From Ceratothoa steindachneri (Eukaryota > Arthropoda > Malacostraca > Isopoda > Cymothoidae), in contig OZ018326.1 of assembly GCA_963969495.1 (NCBI GenBank), forward strand, positions 182,443,653 through 182,507,652: DNA of 64,000 nt, written 5' to 3'. The position numbers were made by a program, and so were the translations under genes. The notes under the pieces are model-generated. The model was given only the letters and a program-made list of their open reading frames with translations. It was not told the DNA's origin and did not search any database. Below are positions 10,420-19,974 of the stretch, piece by piece. The number at the start of each line of letters is the position of its first letter. The first letter of the stretch is position 1.

Positions 10420-12225
10420 ATTTTCCTGTGAAATCTTGGGGTGACCACCTACTCCTGGTTGAGAACCATATCTTTTCAAAAATGTTTGCACAACGGAGCG
10501 TCTGAATTCCAGCTGGATCATCGATTTATTACAGTTTTTGTATAAAATCCAAGCATTTTGGATAGCTTCATCAACAATCCATGTAATGATTGGCTACCAC
10601 CATTTCTTCCCTCTTATACGAATGCGATAAGCATTGATATTTTGGTCCATTAGATTAGTCCCGCCCATGTACTTATTGTACTTAGAAATGATGTTAGCAT
10701 GTGTGACATCCATCACTTTGCCGGCAACACGTGAGTAACGGCTGGCCTTCGCAACAGGGGTAATGCCGTGAACATTTGAAGCAACTGTCACAACATTGTT
10801 ATCCAACCAACGTACTAAAATGATGTTTTTACCAGCATTTCTGGCATATTCAAATTCTCCACGAGCCTTTTTCTTAAAATCTTTTGAGTTCGAAAGAGGG
10901 CAGCTTTTATCAATTCTGTTTTTTAGAATAGTCCCCGTTCCACAATAATTTCGTTCTTTTAGGTGGCATAATAAATTTGCGCTTGTAAACAAATTATCAA
11001 AGTAAAAATGATACGGCAACTCCTTCTTGATTTCAGGAAGACTGTAAATTATTGTTGCCAATAGTGGAGCACACTTTCCCAAGTTACCTTCATAGTTTGA
11101 ATTTACTTTTATGTTTTTGCCTTGGTATACATTAAAATTAATAAGATAGCCTTGAACGGTATTCATGCACTAAGTTTTTAAACCAAAACGAATTGGTTTT
11201 GGACCTAGAAACTGCTTGCAACCATGCTTCCCATAATATGCAATCATCGCTTCATCATACGATATATTCATTTCCGTTGGAAATTTTTGGCAAAGTTTTC
11301 TTGTAAGATGTCCATGAAAGGACGAAGTTTCCACATTTTGTTTTGAGAGGAAAAATTCCTACTATCGCAAAAGTGCCAAAATCTCTTGATTTGCAAGAAA
11401 CTATCTCTTCTCATAGCATTACATATTAATTCATTGCGAGCATCTTCCTCTGAGTCCCAATACATACGCTGTGATGGAAGATTATTATAGCCACTTAGCA
11501 AAAGAATCCCAATAAACACCGTGAATTCATTAGCAGAAATCTTGGGATCGAAAAGATTTAAAAATAAAGCATACGGGGAACTTTCCTCTACGAGCAATTT
11601 CCACACTTTCTCTTCAAAGAATTTCTCAAAAAAGGATGTTGGCGATTGGTCACTATAACTAGAGTAATCTGAAGCAGGAAAAATCATACTTGCACTGCTG
11701 ATATCATTATTGTCCCAGGATATTTTCTTCCTTTTCTTCTCTGCGTAAGTTTCTGTTGGAATAAAGTCCTCCTCACCAATACGCCTGCCACTGCGAAAAC
11801 AAGCTATGCTCCCTGAACGAAGCTGATTGCTAGAGAGATTATGAATTAAACCACAATTTTCATCACCAGAGACTTCATCGGATTCAATTCTTACTTCAGG
11901 AGGTTCTATGTAGATCCGATCCATAACATCTTCATTGCCATCTCCTTCATCAAGAATATTTAACATTTCTTCCACAGAGACTAACCTGGCAGTGGGAGAA
12001 AAATATAAGTAATTTTTGCAAAATTATATAAAAATCCAAAATCGTCATTTTTGAAAGAACAAGGAAAAAATGAAGGAAATGAAAAAGAATCCTGCCTTGA
12101 GTGATTGATACATATGAATGAACATCTTTCGAAGAAAATAAATGATATATAAGTGAAAAATCGAAAAAAATCACTAACTAAAAATGCAATTCAAAAATAG
12201 GTACTTACTTGCTGGTAGACGCCAT
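10420..12225 (-). pseudogene. piggyBac transposase, spliced, lightly broken
   Basis: Exon 1 (12225-12209) encodes MASTSK with its last codon split by the intron. Exon 2 starts at 11985 and keeps the frame into VSVEEMLNILDEG. An acidic N-terminus is followed by the DDE_Tnp_1_7 core. First Asp region: NISYDEAMIAYYGKHGCKQF. Second: YHFYFDNLFTSANLL. Third region reads MGGTNLMDQNI, where the catalytic Asp of the usual GG-x-D is Asn. The C-terminal part QLEFRRSVVQTFLKRYG is typical. Damage seen: one frameshift near 11270, a stop at about 11162 where the family has Trp (TGG to TAG), and a stop or frame change near 10590. The Cys-rich C-terminal finger is not visible. This is a recent but dead copy. 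Confidence 0.85.
11986..12208 (-). other. Intron in the piggyBac-1 transposase gene
   Basis: The minus-strand donor is GTAAGTAC at 12208 and the acceptor ends in CCAG at 11986, giving a 223-bp AT-rich intron. Splicing joins AA to G, rebuilding a Lys codon, and leaves the ATG at 12225 in frame with the transposase. Phase 2. Direct reading without splicing hits the TAA that overlaps the donor. Confidence 0.75.
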
Positions 12226-12399
12226 GATGCTATTCCAAATACTGGTTTGTTTTCAGAATGTTTCTGATTGCCAGATGCTTTTCCAAACTTATTTATATAG
12301 CTGAATTTATTTAACAATCGTTTATCTATTATTTTGAAGTAAAAATCATGTCAATTTAAATGTAATTTAAGTTTTATTTCAATTTTGGAAACTTAAAGA

Positions 12400-12439
12400 A
12401 AACGTTGCATATATGCAACGCTAGGCTTTAATGGGTTAA
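12400..12439 (-). repeat. piggyBac-1 terminal region with TTAA and palindrome
   Basis: TTAA at 12436-12439, CCC at 12435-12433, and the palindrome CGTTGCATATATGCAACG at 12403-12420. piggyBac ends typically combine a TTAA target, a C-rich tip and internal inverted repeats. The partner end is missing from the window, so the terminal repeat pair cannot be verified. Confidence 0.65.
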
Positions 12440-13330
12440 TTAAGATCGTCGACATTAAATTTAGTTAGGAAAATTCAATGTAAAAGGTAAAATGTTAGAA
12501 AATGGGTTATTTTAAGTAGTCTTACAACCCTTACTATAATTATTTATTTATTTGATTTTTTATTTACACAGATCAAAATAGGAATAATAATAGACAAAAG
12601 GAAATTATTTAAATTAAAATAGTATCTTGATAATTCTATGAGGAGCGATTGTCAAATAGAATTAATTGATTAATGTTACTAGGCTCAGATCAAAAGGAAG
12701 AACTTGACAATACTAATAATGGAGGGGTTTCGGTCTTACGGGTGCACGACTTTGAGGAAGGTTCTTCTTGCGACGCGATGAGGTGAGTGGGGCACGATCC
12801 GAATGAGGCAGATTGGGTACGATCCGAACCAACCTTCGGATGAATATCGACAAACTTAAAAGACCACGTTTGAAGGAGAATGTGGGAATTCTCGTAATGC
12901 CATTGGAAGAGGAATCTTCTTTTCCTCAAAGGTAATCGATAGGGACTTTCTTCGGTTCGATTAAACAAAGGGAGACAGTTGCGCACCTTCAAAGGCTTGC
13001 CCTTCACGAAGCTACCAATTGACTAGGGTAGAATCGTGGCTGAGAAAGTTTGCTGTCTGATGAATGCTTGCAGGACGAGACGATAAAGACGGCCTTGAGG
13101 TGCGGGCTGAACTCCTCGCACTACATAATAACCTGAGTATTTGTATGCTTGATTCCGAAGGTGAAGGGGGAATTTGGAGAAAGAAGTCACTGGTTCCATA
13201 TATCTTAATCTGGAGGTGGAGTAGATTTATCATTTAGCAGCCGGGTTCAAGATTGAGTGGCTCTTTCTTGCTTGTCAGCGGTGTGTGTGTCTGTGGAGGG
13301 GGGGGGGGAGGGGCTTGGGACGAGTTCGCA
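12440..13330. other. Stretch without a recognisable gene
   Basis: AT-rich to 12680, then a more GC-balanced part to 13330 with a G-run at 13300-13317. The two ORFs here (12690-13007 and 13012-13233, minus strand) have no domain I recognise. The stretch probably includes further decayed BEL/Pao pol sequence, but no motif could be read. Confidence 0.4.
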
Positions 13331-13334
13331 GGAT

Positions 13335-13795
13335 TGGGACATATTTTTGTCGTCGTCCAATGCAGGATACCATCGCACAAGGTCTTCAATAAATTGGGGG
13401 CCGGGGGTTTAGAGGTTGTTCTTTTACAAAGTAGTTTTACTCTCCCTTATTATGGGTAGTTGGGGGTAAGTAATACGTGCCTTTATTTACTTCAGCACTA
13501 ATCACCTTTTCTCTAAATCCTTTCTCTACCTGCTCTTTAATAACATTATCATATTTTTTATAATGCTAGCGTTGAACCCCGGTTTTTTCAAACCTAGTCT
13601 TAGCCTGTTTTTAGCTAATTTGTAATTGTGTGGTAGGTTTTGATGGACGGGTTTCCAGGGCACTTTAACCCATTACTTTCCCTCTTTTAATTCTACCGTA
13701 TTTTTGTTTTGATATATCACTGCTTGTTCTTCATAACTAATTCTTTTAGGTTGAATCCCTGCTGTACCCAACCTCCACAAATTTGACAGATCAGG
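13335..13795 (-). pseudogene. BEL/Pao RT N-terminus, decayed
   Basis: Directly downstream of the peptidase, in shifted frames: NLWRLGTAGIQPKRISYEEQ (family: W-x-[IL]-E-x-[IV]-G-I), then WVKVPWKPVHQNLPHNYKLA and NVIKEQVEKGFREKV, TYYLPPTTH. These correspond to the Pao RT leader up to the H-x-V-[IV] segment before motif A. Several stops are present, and the catalytic YxDD region is not found. Confidence 0.6.
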
Positions 13796-13799
13796 ACAA

Positions 13800-14623
13800 T
13801 TATTTGCCGGTCACTAAATTGGTCACTAAAGCTCCCTGTGCTTCCTTAGTAACTGACACGTATTTATTAGAGATATTTCCATACAATACTAAACCTCCCC
13901 TTGTTTTTAGGAAAGTCATAGCCTTCAGTTTAACTATTCCCTTTACCAATTTGTTATACTGATCTGCTCCTACCAATAAATCCACATCTGTTATCAAATC
14001 TCCCAAATATGGATCAGGCATCCTTACTCCACCCTTAACTAGGTGTGTTAAACAATTACTCAACCCATCATTCTTAATGTTTCGGGGTAATCTACCTAAA
14101 ACTAGCGCTTGCAATCTTACAAATTTATTCCCGTTTTTAATAGTGAATCTTACTCTGCCATACTTCTGACTGTCCATTTCGTCCCCGTAAACCCAGATAT
14201 TCTTAACTCTACCCATTTCTCTATTTGTAAATTCTATTTTGCTACGAGATTTGCACTGATAAAAGGACGCTGTGAACCCTGGCCGCTCAATACTTTAACT
14301 GCATAATTTCGCCCCTTAGCCTTCATGGAGCATTTCCTCACTGGCAATGCGGTCGATCTATTAAGACTTGAGGACTGCACAGCACAGACTCTCTGTTCAA
14401 TGGTGGGCAACTCGTCACAAATATTTAAATGATGAAACGCCTTTTTACACTTTAAACACTTATTGAGTTTTATTGGGAAGTTTTCTGTAGGGTGTTTACC
14501 GCTACATCTCGTAAAAATTTTTAATTCTTTTATTCTATAAATAAGATTAATATATGTTTTATCCACAGTACATTTATTAGATATGTGTTGCACTTGAAAG
14601 AAAACGCAGTTATAATTATTCAC
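13800..14623 (-). pseudogene. BEL/Pao zinc knuckles and Pao-type aspartic peptidase
   Basis: The 14623-14234 piece contains a CCHC-like array: CSGKHPTENFPIKLNKC and LKCKKAFHHLNICDELP. The first knuckle has lost a Cys to Phe. In this family these bind nucleic acid. After a break, the 14216-13800 piece matches the Pao retrotransposon peptidase region: YGRVRFTIKNGNKFVRLQAL, then DLITDVDLLVGADQYNKLV (the conserved D-x-L-[IV]-G-x-D) and GGLVLYGNISNK. The peptidase would process gag-pol. The catalytic DTG-type segment before this block is not clearly readable. Confidence 0.75.
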
Positions 14624-14639
14624 GGGTTTAGTTTTGGAG

Positions 14640-15448
14640 GGGAAACTTGCTGTAGTATCTGTACTTATGAGAGTGATCCCTTAGTTACTTCGTATACCTT
14701 TGCTTCTGGCCTACTCCATCTATTAGCTACTCATGTAGCAGACGGTAAGTTAGCATCCGTTGCCGTCATTTTATGGGAGCCTGAATGATTTAATAGCTTT
14801 CCCAACCCATCTCTTAATTGTGTTATTTCTAGATAATCTTCATCCATTCGGTTTTGGATATATTCTATAGCTTTAAATGGTAATTTTCTTTCTACCACCG
14901 CTACTATCATTGGTCCGCAACCGTCAACATCACATTTAGTATTTTTTAACCTGGCTATTATTATTTCCAAGGTCGCTCTGAATTGACTTAAAGGCGTTAA
15001 GTTAAAAGAAGCAGTTTTTAGGTTTATTATTTTATTCCAAAGTTCTTCTAATATACGTTTGTTATTATTGTAATTGCTTATAAGTATATCCTTTGCACAC
15101 TCACAACTGCTCTCTTCACTCGGCAAACGTTCTATTAATTTCCGTGCATTTCCCGACAATTGACCTTTTATATAATTGAATTTGTCAACCGAGTTAATGT
15201 CAGAACGATCCACCCAACTTTTATATTGATCCCAGAATCCCTCCCATTCCTCCACCTCTCCAGTGAGAGTCGGGAGATTTATAGTAGGAGGTTTTACAGG
15301 AGTTGAGTTAGTAGAGGTTGATGGCGTTTGTACCCTATAAATATAATCCTGGACATTATTTATTATAATTTGTACTTCTACATCATATTCCGCTCTTTGC
15401 TCTATTAGTTAGCTTATTCTTTCTTCCTCGCTCGTGGCATCTACTGTA
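14640..15448 (-). pseudogene. BEL/Pao gag
   Basis: The gag polyprotein forms the retrotransposon capsid. Reading from 15448: RISELIEQRAEYDVEVQ-like residues with one stop near 15411, then TPVKPPTINLPTLTGEVEEW and EGFWDQYKSWVDRS. This is the W-x-x-F-W-x-x-Y signature of the DUF1759 gag domain. SVDKFNYIKGQLSGNARKLI and the long helical part to about 14790 follow. The start codon and upstream part lie beyond the piggyBac-2 insertion. One 174-codon open piece (15255-14731) remains. Confidence 0.8.
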
Positions 15449-15839
15449 TTAACACTAGAACGTCCAAGTAGTCAATTTGACCTCATTTTGATTTTTACAT
15501 ACAGGCATCTCATATATTTTTTCCTCAACAAAGTTTATATTAACTGACTTTTCTTGATATATGAAGAAGTGTATTAAGCTTAAATATTTAAAAAATTACT
15601 TCAATAGCTTTTATTATTTGACCTCTTATACCTGAAACGATTGCATGTTTTTGTCGGTACAGAGACTTTGGTAACATGCTAATTCCTGTTGAAACACGTC
15701 AACGCTGATACCAAGGGCTATGTGACAGCTTCTCAGTCATTGCTTATCTACTGTTGTGGTGCAAGTATGTCTATAAAATTCACTTTTTCTGATGGTGAAA
15801 TTCTGAATGTTTTCAGAACAATTCCTCAATTTTACTCCA

Positions 15840-17366
15840 CATATTATCCAAAGTTCATCGTCTTACTCTGAACATGATGAAATGCCAGATAGTGAAAGTT
15901 TGGAAAGAAGTGGAAGATTTTCAAAATCTCCTGTGCACGTAGAACCTTCGTCACTGGTTACGAATGCTTTTGGTGAGTAAATATATTCTATTCAATATCA
16001 GCTCACACCAATACATAATGGACCAGATATTTATTTCTCCGTTTGTCTGTCTGTCCGCTTTTTGCCATATATACAAACTTATGTTTACATATATGTGTAT
16101 TTAGTAATATATAGCTACCTATATATACCAGCAGATCCGGTCATAGGTATACAGTATATAGGTATATATATAGTGTATATAATATATTATACGGTAGGTA
16201 TATATTATATAATAGGGCATTACCCCTAAGCTAGCAGATCGGGACAGTAAGACAGCATCCACTAGTTATTATAATTGATAGTAATAAACTTTATTTTAGG
16301 AAAATAAGATTTATTTGTTTGTTTCGATATTTTATTCGTATACAGTTCTGAAAAAATGATTTTTCATATATTTTACTGCTATTATTAGAGCTTCTCTTTA
16401 GCTATAATATAGAAATATTCTGAATTATAATTTTAGACTGATAAAATCATTCCCATGTTACTTTCAGAGAAAAAGGAGGACGTGGAAGGAATGAAAGCAT
16501 TCAACGTCCTGCAACAGTTGGGTTAGGAGAAATTGGGCCAGTTCTCACTGGCAAGGATGGTACACAGTGGAAAATTATTGAACCAAATAAAAATGACACA
16601 GGAAGATTGGGAGCTCAAAATATTCTTCGGGAATTACCTGGGCCTATACCACTTGCAAAACGGCAAATTATTGAAGGTAATATTCTAAGTTCTTTTAGTT
16701 GAGGATTGATGATTTCATTATCAAGCAAATACAAAACGGTACTAAAACTGAATCTCGCAAACAATTGCAATTTGACTCTTGGACTATATCATGTGAAGAA
16801 GTTTATGCTACTATAGGCATCATGATTGCACGAGGAGTTCTAGCTAAAGGACAATTAGTGGAACATCTATGGTCAAAACAATGGGGTGTTCTATACTTCC
16901 GCAATCAATGACACGAATGCGTTTGAAACAAATCATGAAATTCATCAGATTCGATATACGATCAACACGATCAAACTTGGTATCCCAAGTTTGGGAAATG
17001 CATTGGTTACTATAAACCAAGCGGCAATATAGCAGTGGATGAGTAGTTGTTCCCATGTGAGACTAGGTGCCCATTCACACAATATATTGCCAGCAAGCCT
17101 GATAAGTTTGGTATCAAATTTTGTTTTTTCGCCGATGTAAAGTCTAACTACTTGGTGAAGGGATTCCCGTACATTGGAAAAGATCAAGCTCGTCCTCCAA
17201 ATCAACCACTCTCTGAATACGTGGTTCTCCGTTTAATAGAACCATACATGGGAAAAGGTAGAAATGTGACGACTGATAACTTTTTCACGTCATTAAACCT
17301 AGCTGAAAAACTACAGGCAAAATGTACGCGTATCGTAGGTACAGTAAATCGTATTATAAGTATCTA
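15840..17366 (+). pseudogene. piggyBac-2 transposase, N-terminal two thirds
   Basis: The first exon at about 15850-15975 is acidic and Ser-rich (HDEMPDSESLERSGRF), ends at a GTGAGTAAAT-like donor near 15972, and is followed by roughly 500 bp of AT-rich intron. From 16490: GPVLTGKDGTQWKIIEPNKN and ELPGPIPLAKRQII, the piggyBac N-terminal block. 16699-16911 carries DDFIIKQIQNGT and TISCEEVYATIGIMIARGVL. 17047-17366 carries FPCETRCPFTQYIASKPDKF, LVKGFPYIGKDQARPP and NVTTDNFFTSLNLAEKLQA, including the Asp of TDNFFTS (second catalytic Asp). The first catalytic Asp segment before FPCETRC is frameshifted. It breaks off after GTVNRI. Confidence 0.8.
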
Positions 17367-17369
17367 AAC

Positions 17370-17590
17370 CATATTTTTTAGAGTTATAAAACTTGACTGT
17401 TCCAGGAATTTTCTTTCTAACATCCACAATTGCAACAGTTTTATGAATGGAGCTCAGTAAGAGTACATTTTTGGTAGATTTACCTCGATACACTGTAAGT
17501 GTGCATTGATTGTTCTTCAGTATGTGTAAATTGTACCGGTTTTCACGAGTTTTTCTAATGGTCTCTGGAATTTCTCTTCTAAGAGGGGCG
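17370..17590 (-). pseudogene. Inverted segment of the piggyBac-2 transposase
   Basis: Reading from 17590 downward: RREIPETIRKTRENRYNLHI, CTLTVYRGKSTKNVLLLSS, then KKIPGTVKFYNSKKYGLDTY. In piggyBac proteins this block directly follows the GTVNR(I) motif, where the plus-strand copy ends at about 17361. The segment is therefore collinear in the protein but reversed in the DNA. The family GG-x-D Asp segment appears as KYGLDTYN, still with an Asp. The upstream edge of the inverted piece coincides with the TA at which mariner is inserted (17580-17581). Confidence 0.8.
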
Positions 17591-17611
17591 GTCAATAAGT
17601 TTTGCAATTCG
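17582..17611 (+). repeat. mariner left terminal inverted repeat
   Basis: Starts immediately after the TA target at 17580-17581. About 28 of 30 positions pair with the right repeat at 18482-18511. Confidence 0.9.
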
Positions 17612-18333
17612 GATATAAAGAAACGAGATATGAGGAAAAGTGTTTTATTATTTTTCAATATAACTACCCTCGACTTCAATGAACTTGCGCCACTTGTCCC
17701 TGAGGCTTCGAATTCCCGACAACCAGAAATCTCCGACTGCTGTTCAATCCACTCCTGGACGGCGAGATGGACATCTTCATCGTCCCCAAATCGGCGTCCA
17801 CGCAGTGCATCCTTGAGCTGGCGGAATAATAGCTAGTCGCTAGGGGCCAGATCTGGAATGTAGGGGGATGGTTGAGCTCCTCGAATCCGCATTCACTTAG
17901 GGTAGCTTGTGCAACTCTGGCCTAGTGGACTTTGGCGACGTTGAATTCGATCATGGGGCGTGAGATTTCTAGGGACCAAACAGGCAGAGACCTTGGTCAT
18001 GGCCAAATTGCCATGAGTGATGTTGATAACACTTCCATGTGATATTCTAAGTTGTCGCTCGATTTCTTCGACCCTTACCCGTCGTTTTTCGAGGATCATC
18101 CTTTCCACACGGGTCACATTGTCCTCGAAGGGCACGTCTGACGGGCGTCCTGGACGGGGGTCATCTTCAAGGGACTCACGACCATGGCGAAACTCCCTAT
18201 TTCAACGAACAATGGTTGCATACGAAGGCGCAGTGTCGGCGTACACTGCAAACATGTGTCCATGGATCTCTTTTGCATTCTTGCCTTCCTTGGTAAAAAA
18301 TTTAATCACTGCGTGGTGCTTAACCTTCTCCAT
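17600..18333 (-). pseudogene. mariner transposase lacking the catalytic middle
   Basis: The ATG at 18333 opens MEKVKHHAVIKFFTKEGKNA. The helix-turn-helix region ends with one stop. NVTRVERMILEKRRVRVEEI and LRISHGSVINI follow, the second DNA-binding helix block (18135-17893). The WVPRNLTP motif survives as LVPRNLTPHDRIQRRQ. The protein then jumps to QPSPYIPDLAPSD, the block carrying the third acidic residue of the DD34D triad. The segment with the first two aspartates is deleted. The C-terminus reads LKDALRGRRFGDDEDVHLAV. Inactive, but the ends could be cross-mobilised. Confidence 0.85.
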
Positions 18334-18481
18334 TGTTGATGAATTTGTGACTGACGATCTGCGATCAGCTACTACTTCTTAAATAGACGAGGCAGGAGCG
18401 TGCAGCTGCAGGTACTGACTTGTCATAATTTGTCTTAACACCTCCTCAAACAGCCATCCCCCTTCCTCTGTTTTGCCCTAC

Positions 18482-18511
18482 CAATTCGCAAAACTTATTG
18501 ACCGCCCCTCG
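18482..18511 (-). repeat. mariner right terminal inverted repeat
   Basis: Ends just before the TA at 18512-18513. It is the reverse complement of the left repeat at 17582-17611 with about two differences. Confidence 0.9.
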
Positions 18512-18564
18512 TATTAAGAAAAAGAGAAAGTAAGGGGAAAATGACCGCTCGGTCGTTCTATGTG

Positions 18565-18690
18565 GGACAACTTTCCAAACTTTTGGTTGGGAAATGGTCC
18601 CAACCAAAGGGCTTAGAAGAGAGATTAACCCTTTTGATAGGACATAGGAAACACACCCAACAGAGCTTATGATGGGGCGCATTCAGTTAT
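18565..18690 (-). repeat. Inverted repeat arm flanking the Penelope-like element
   Basis: The reverse complement of this stretch aligns with 18764-18865: shared AGCTCTGTTGRGTGTGTTTC, CCTATCAAAA and TGGTTGGGACCATTTCC. Penelope-like elements characteristically carry terminal repeats that can be inverted relative to the body. The sequence between the arms is about 75 bp. Confidence 0.7.
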
Positions 18691-18763
18691 CAGGTTAATG
18701 TGTTTTAATAAAACCATAAAAGTAGGGAAGGGAAGCATTTGAAGATTCAAATTTTCCAATGAG

Positions 18764-18865
18764 GTCAGTTGATCCCCATCATTAGCTCTGTTGAGTGTGT
18801 TTCCTGTGCCCTATCAAAATGGTTAGCCTCTCTCCTAAGCCCGTTGGTTGGGACCATTTCCAATT
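18764..18865 (+). repeat. Direct-orientation repeat arm at the head of the Penelope-like element
   Basis: Partner of 18565-18690 in inverted orientation, lying directly upstream of the RT reading frame. The apparent open frame over it (opening MIPIISSVECVSC) is repeat sequence read through, because the other arm also gives an open frame on the opposite strand. Confidence 0.7.
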
Positions 18866-18869
18866 CACA

Positions 18870-19965
18870 TATTATCAATAATATGCACTTCATTAGTAAA
18901 ATTAATCAGCTTCCCTACCCTGATAATTTTAGTCAGATTAGTTTCGATGTTTGTTCCCTCTTTACTACAATTCCTGTACCTGATCTCTTGAATTTCATTG
19001 AAGAACACATCGACACAATTGCTTTCGTTATACCCGCGTCTACCCTCATTAAACTCATTGCTATTTGCATCAATAATTGCAAATTTACTTTTAATAGAAA
19101 ATTTTATCTCAAACCTTTGGAATGGCAATGGGGTATTGTTTGTCGCCTGTACTCGCAAACCTATAAATGGAATCCTTCGAATCTAGAATAGTTTCCAAAA
19201 AGTAATGAAGCCCCTATAGCTTGGATGCGATATGTTGATGTCATCCTTTGCCTTTGGCCTAATAATTTAAATATTAATACATTTCTTACTAAAATTAGGA
19301 CCTTAGTGCCCTCGATTAAATTTACTTCAGAAGTTGAAAAAGATCGCACACTCCCTTTCCTAGATATTCTAATTCATCGGACAAACGATTGTTTCAAATA
19401 TGAAATATATAAAAAACCCACAGCCATAGACTTTTATATACATTTTTATTCTAACCACCATAATCATTTCAAACAAAGTGTTTTCTCCTCTATGTTTTTG
19501 TGTGCCCTTAGAATTGTCTCATCAGAATAACTAGACAAAGAAGTCGATAGAATATATAAAATAGAGATAAATTTGTGTGACCCTTTGTACTTCCTCGATA
19601 ATTTTTATAAGTCCGCCAAGCGTTCCTATTATCAAACTAATGGTAATATCTCTAAGTTTCAGACCAAAAACATATAAGTTTTACCCTATAACATTATTTG
19701 CATTAAATTACCTCGTTTACTTAGGCCTCTGAACATAAATGTTATTTTTAAGTACGAGGCTACAATTTATCGCACCCTTGTCAAAAATTCAACTCCCCGA
19801 CCTGGCATTGTTTATTCGGTAGGCTGCAATAACTACCAAAAATGTTATTATGGACAAACCGGAGGAGAACTAGATGTCCGTATTAAGCAAATTCAAGCCA
19901 ATATACGTAATTACGGTGAACAATCTGCGCTTTTTTTTACCTGACTTGAGAATTTCCTTGGGTCT
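18870..19965 (+). pseudogene. Penelope-like RT and GIY-YIG endonuclease, decayed
   Basis: Penelope-like elements use a telomerase-related RT fused to a GIY-YIG nuclease. RT motif A: FSQISFDVCSLFTTIPVPDL (the SFDVxSLFT signature). Then FTFNRKFYL. The normal A-M-G-x-P-[LM]-S-P block is degraded to WQWGIVCRLYS by a frameshift. Motif C is RYVDVILCLWP, with the second Asp of YVDD changed to Val. RTLPFLDILIHRTND and YKKPTAIDFYIHFYSNHHNH follow (thumb region). Near 19800-19910: PGIVYSVGCNNYQKCYYGQT and then DVRIKQ, the GIY-YIG core as G-I-V-Y...Y-Y-G with its Arg. Stops at about 19190, 19530 and 19676. It ends at a junction with a minus-strand non-LTR element. Confidence 0.85.
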
Positions 19966-19974
19966 TTATTAGCG

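Larger units (their letters stand above)
10370..12439 (-). mobile_element. piggyBac-type DNA transposon (piggyBac-1)
   Basis: The 5' end is intact. On the minus strand it starts with TTAA (12439-12436), the canonical piggyBac target, followed by CCC and a subterminal 18-bp perfect palindrome (12403-12420). A spliced transposase gene lies inside. The other end is not found. Around 10350 the sequence changes into the 5' leader of a non-LTR retrotransposon on the same strand, which probably inserted there. No TTAA-flanked right end is visible further on. Confidence 0.75.
13335..15448 (-). mobile_element. BEL/Pao LTR retrotransposon, gag to start of RT
   Basis: In minus-strand order: a gag N-terminal region with the BEL/Pao lead-in LPTLTGEVEEWEGFWDQYKS, a CCHC zinc-knuckle region, a Pao-type aspartic peptidase (DUF1758-like) and the beginning of RT. 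It lacks the RT palm, RNase H, integrase and both LTRs. The 5' side ends exactly at a TTAA (15449-15452), where piggyBac-2 begins, so gag was cut by a DNA transposon. Confidence 0.8.
15449..17590 (+). mobile_element. piggyBac-type transposon (piggyBac-2), rearranged
   Basis: It begins at TTAA (15449-15452) followed by CACTAGAACGTCCA, a tip of the kind seen on many piggyBac-like elements, and lies in the middle of BEL/Pao gag. Transposase exons run on the plus strand to about 17366. The next part of the same protein is then found on the minus strand at 17590-17370. A mariner starts immediately at 17582, and no right-hand piggyBac end is seen. The element is dead and internally inverted. Confidence 0.75.
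17582..18511 (-). mobile_element. mariner transposon, internally deleted
   Basis: 930 bp flanked by TA on both sides (17580-17581 and 18512-18513). The terminal inverted repeats are about 30 bp and nearly perfect: (A)GAGGGGCGGTCAATAAGTTT at 17582, mirrored at 18511. A broken transposase lies on the minus strand. Autonomous mariners are near 1.3 kb, so some 350 bp are missing. It sits at the edge of piggyBac-2. Confidence 0.9.

Noticed and set aside
12690..13233. Two neighbouring minus-strand frames as a possible host gene
   Set aside because: No recognisable domain, no splice signals in sensible positions, and surrounded by decayed transposons.
13296..13317. G-run that could form a quadruplex; also C-runs at 36541 and 40011
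   Set aside because: Short homopolymer-rich runs; no context suggesting a regulatory role, and length in such runs is error-prone.
18446..18682. Minus-strand 78-codon frame and its plus-strand twin at 18769
   Set aside because: Both are readings of the inverted repeat arms of the Penelope-like element.
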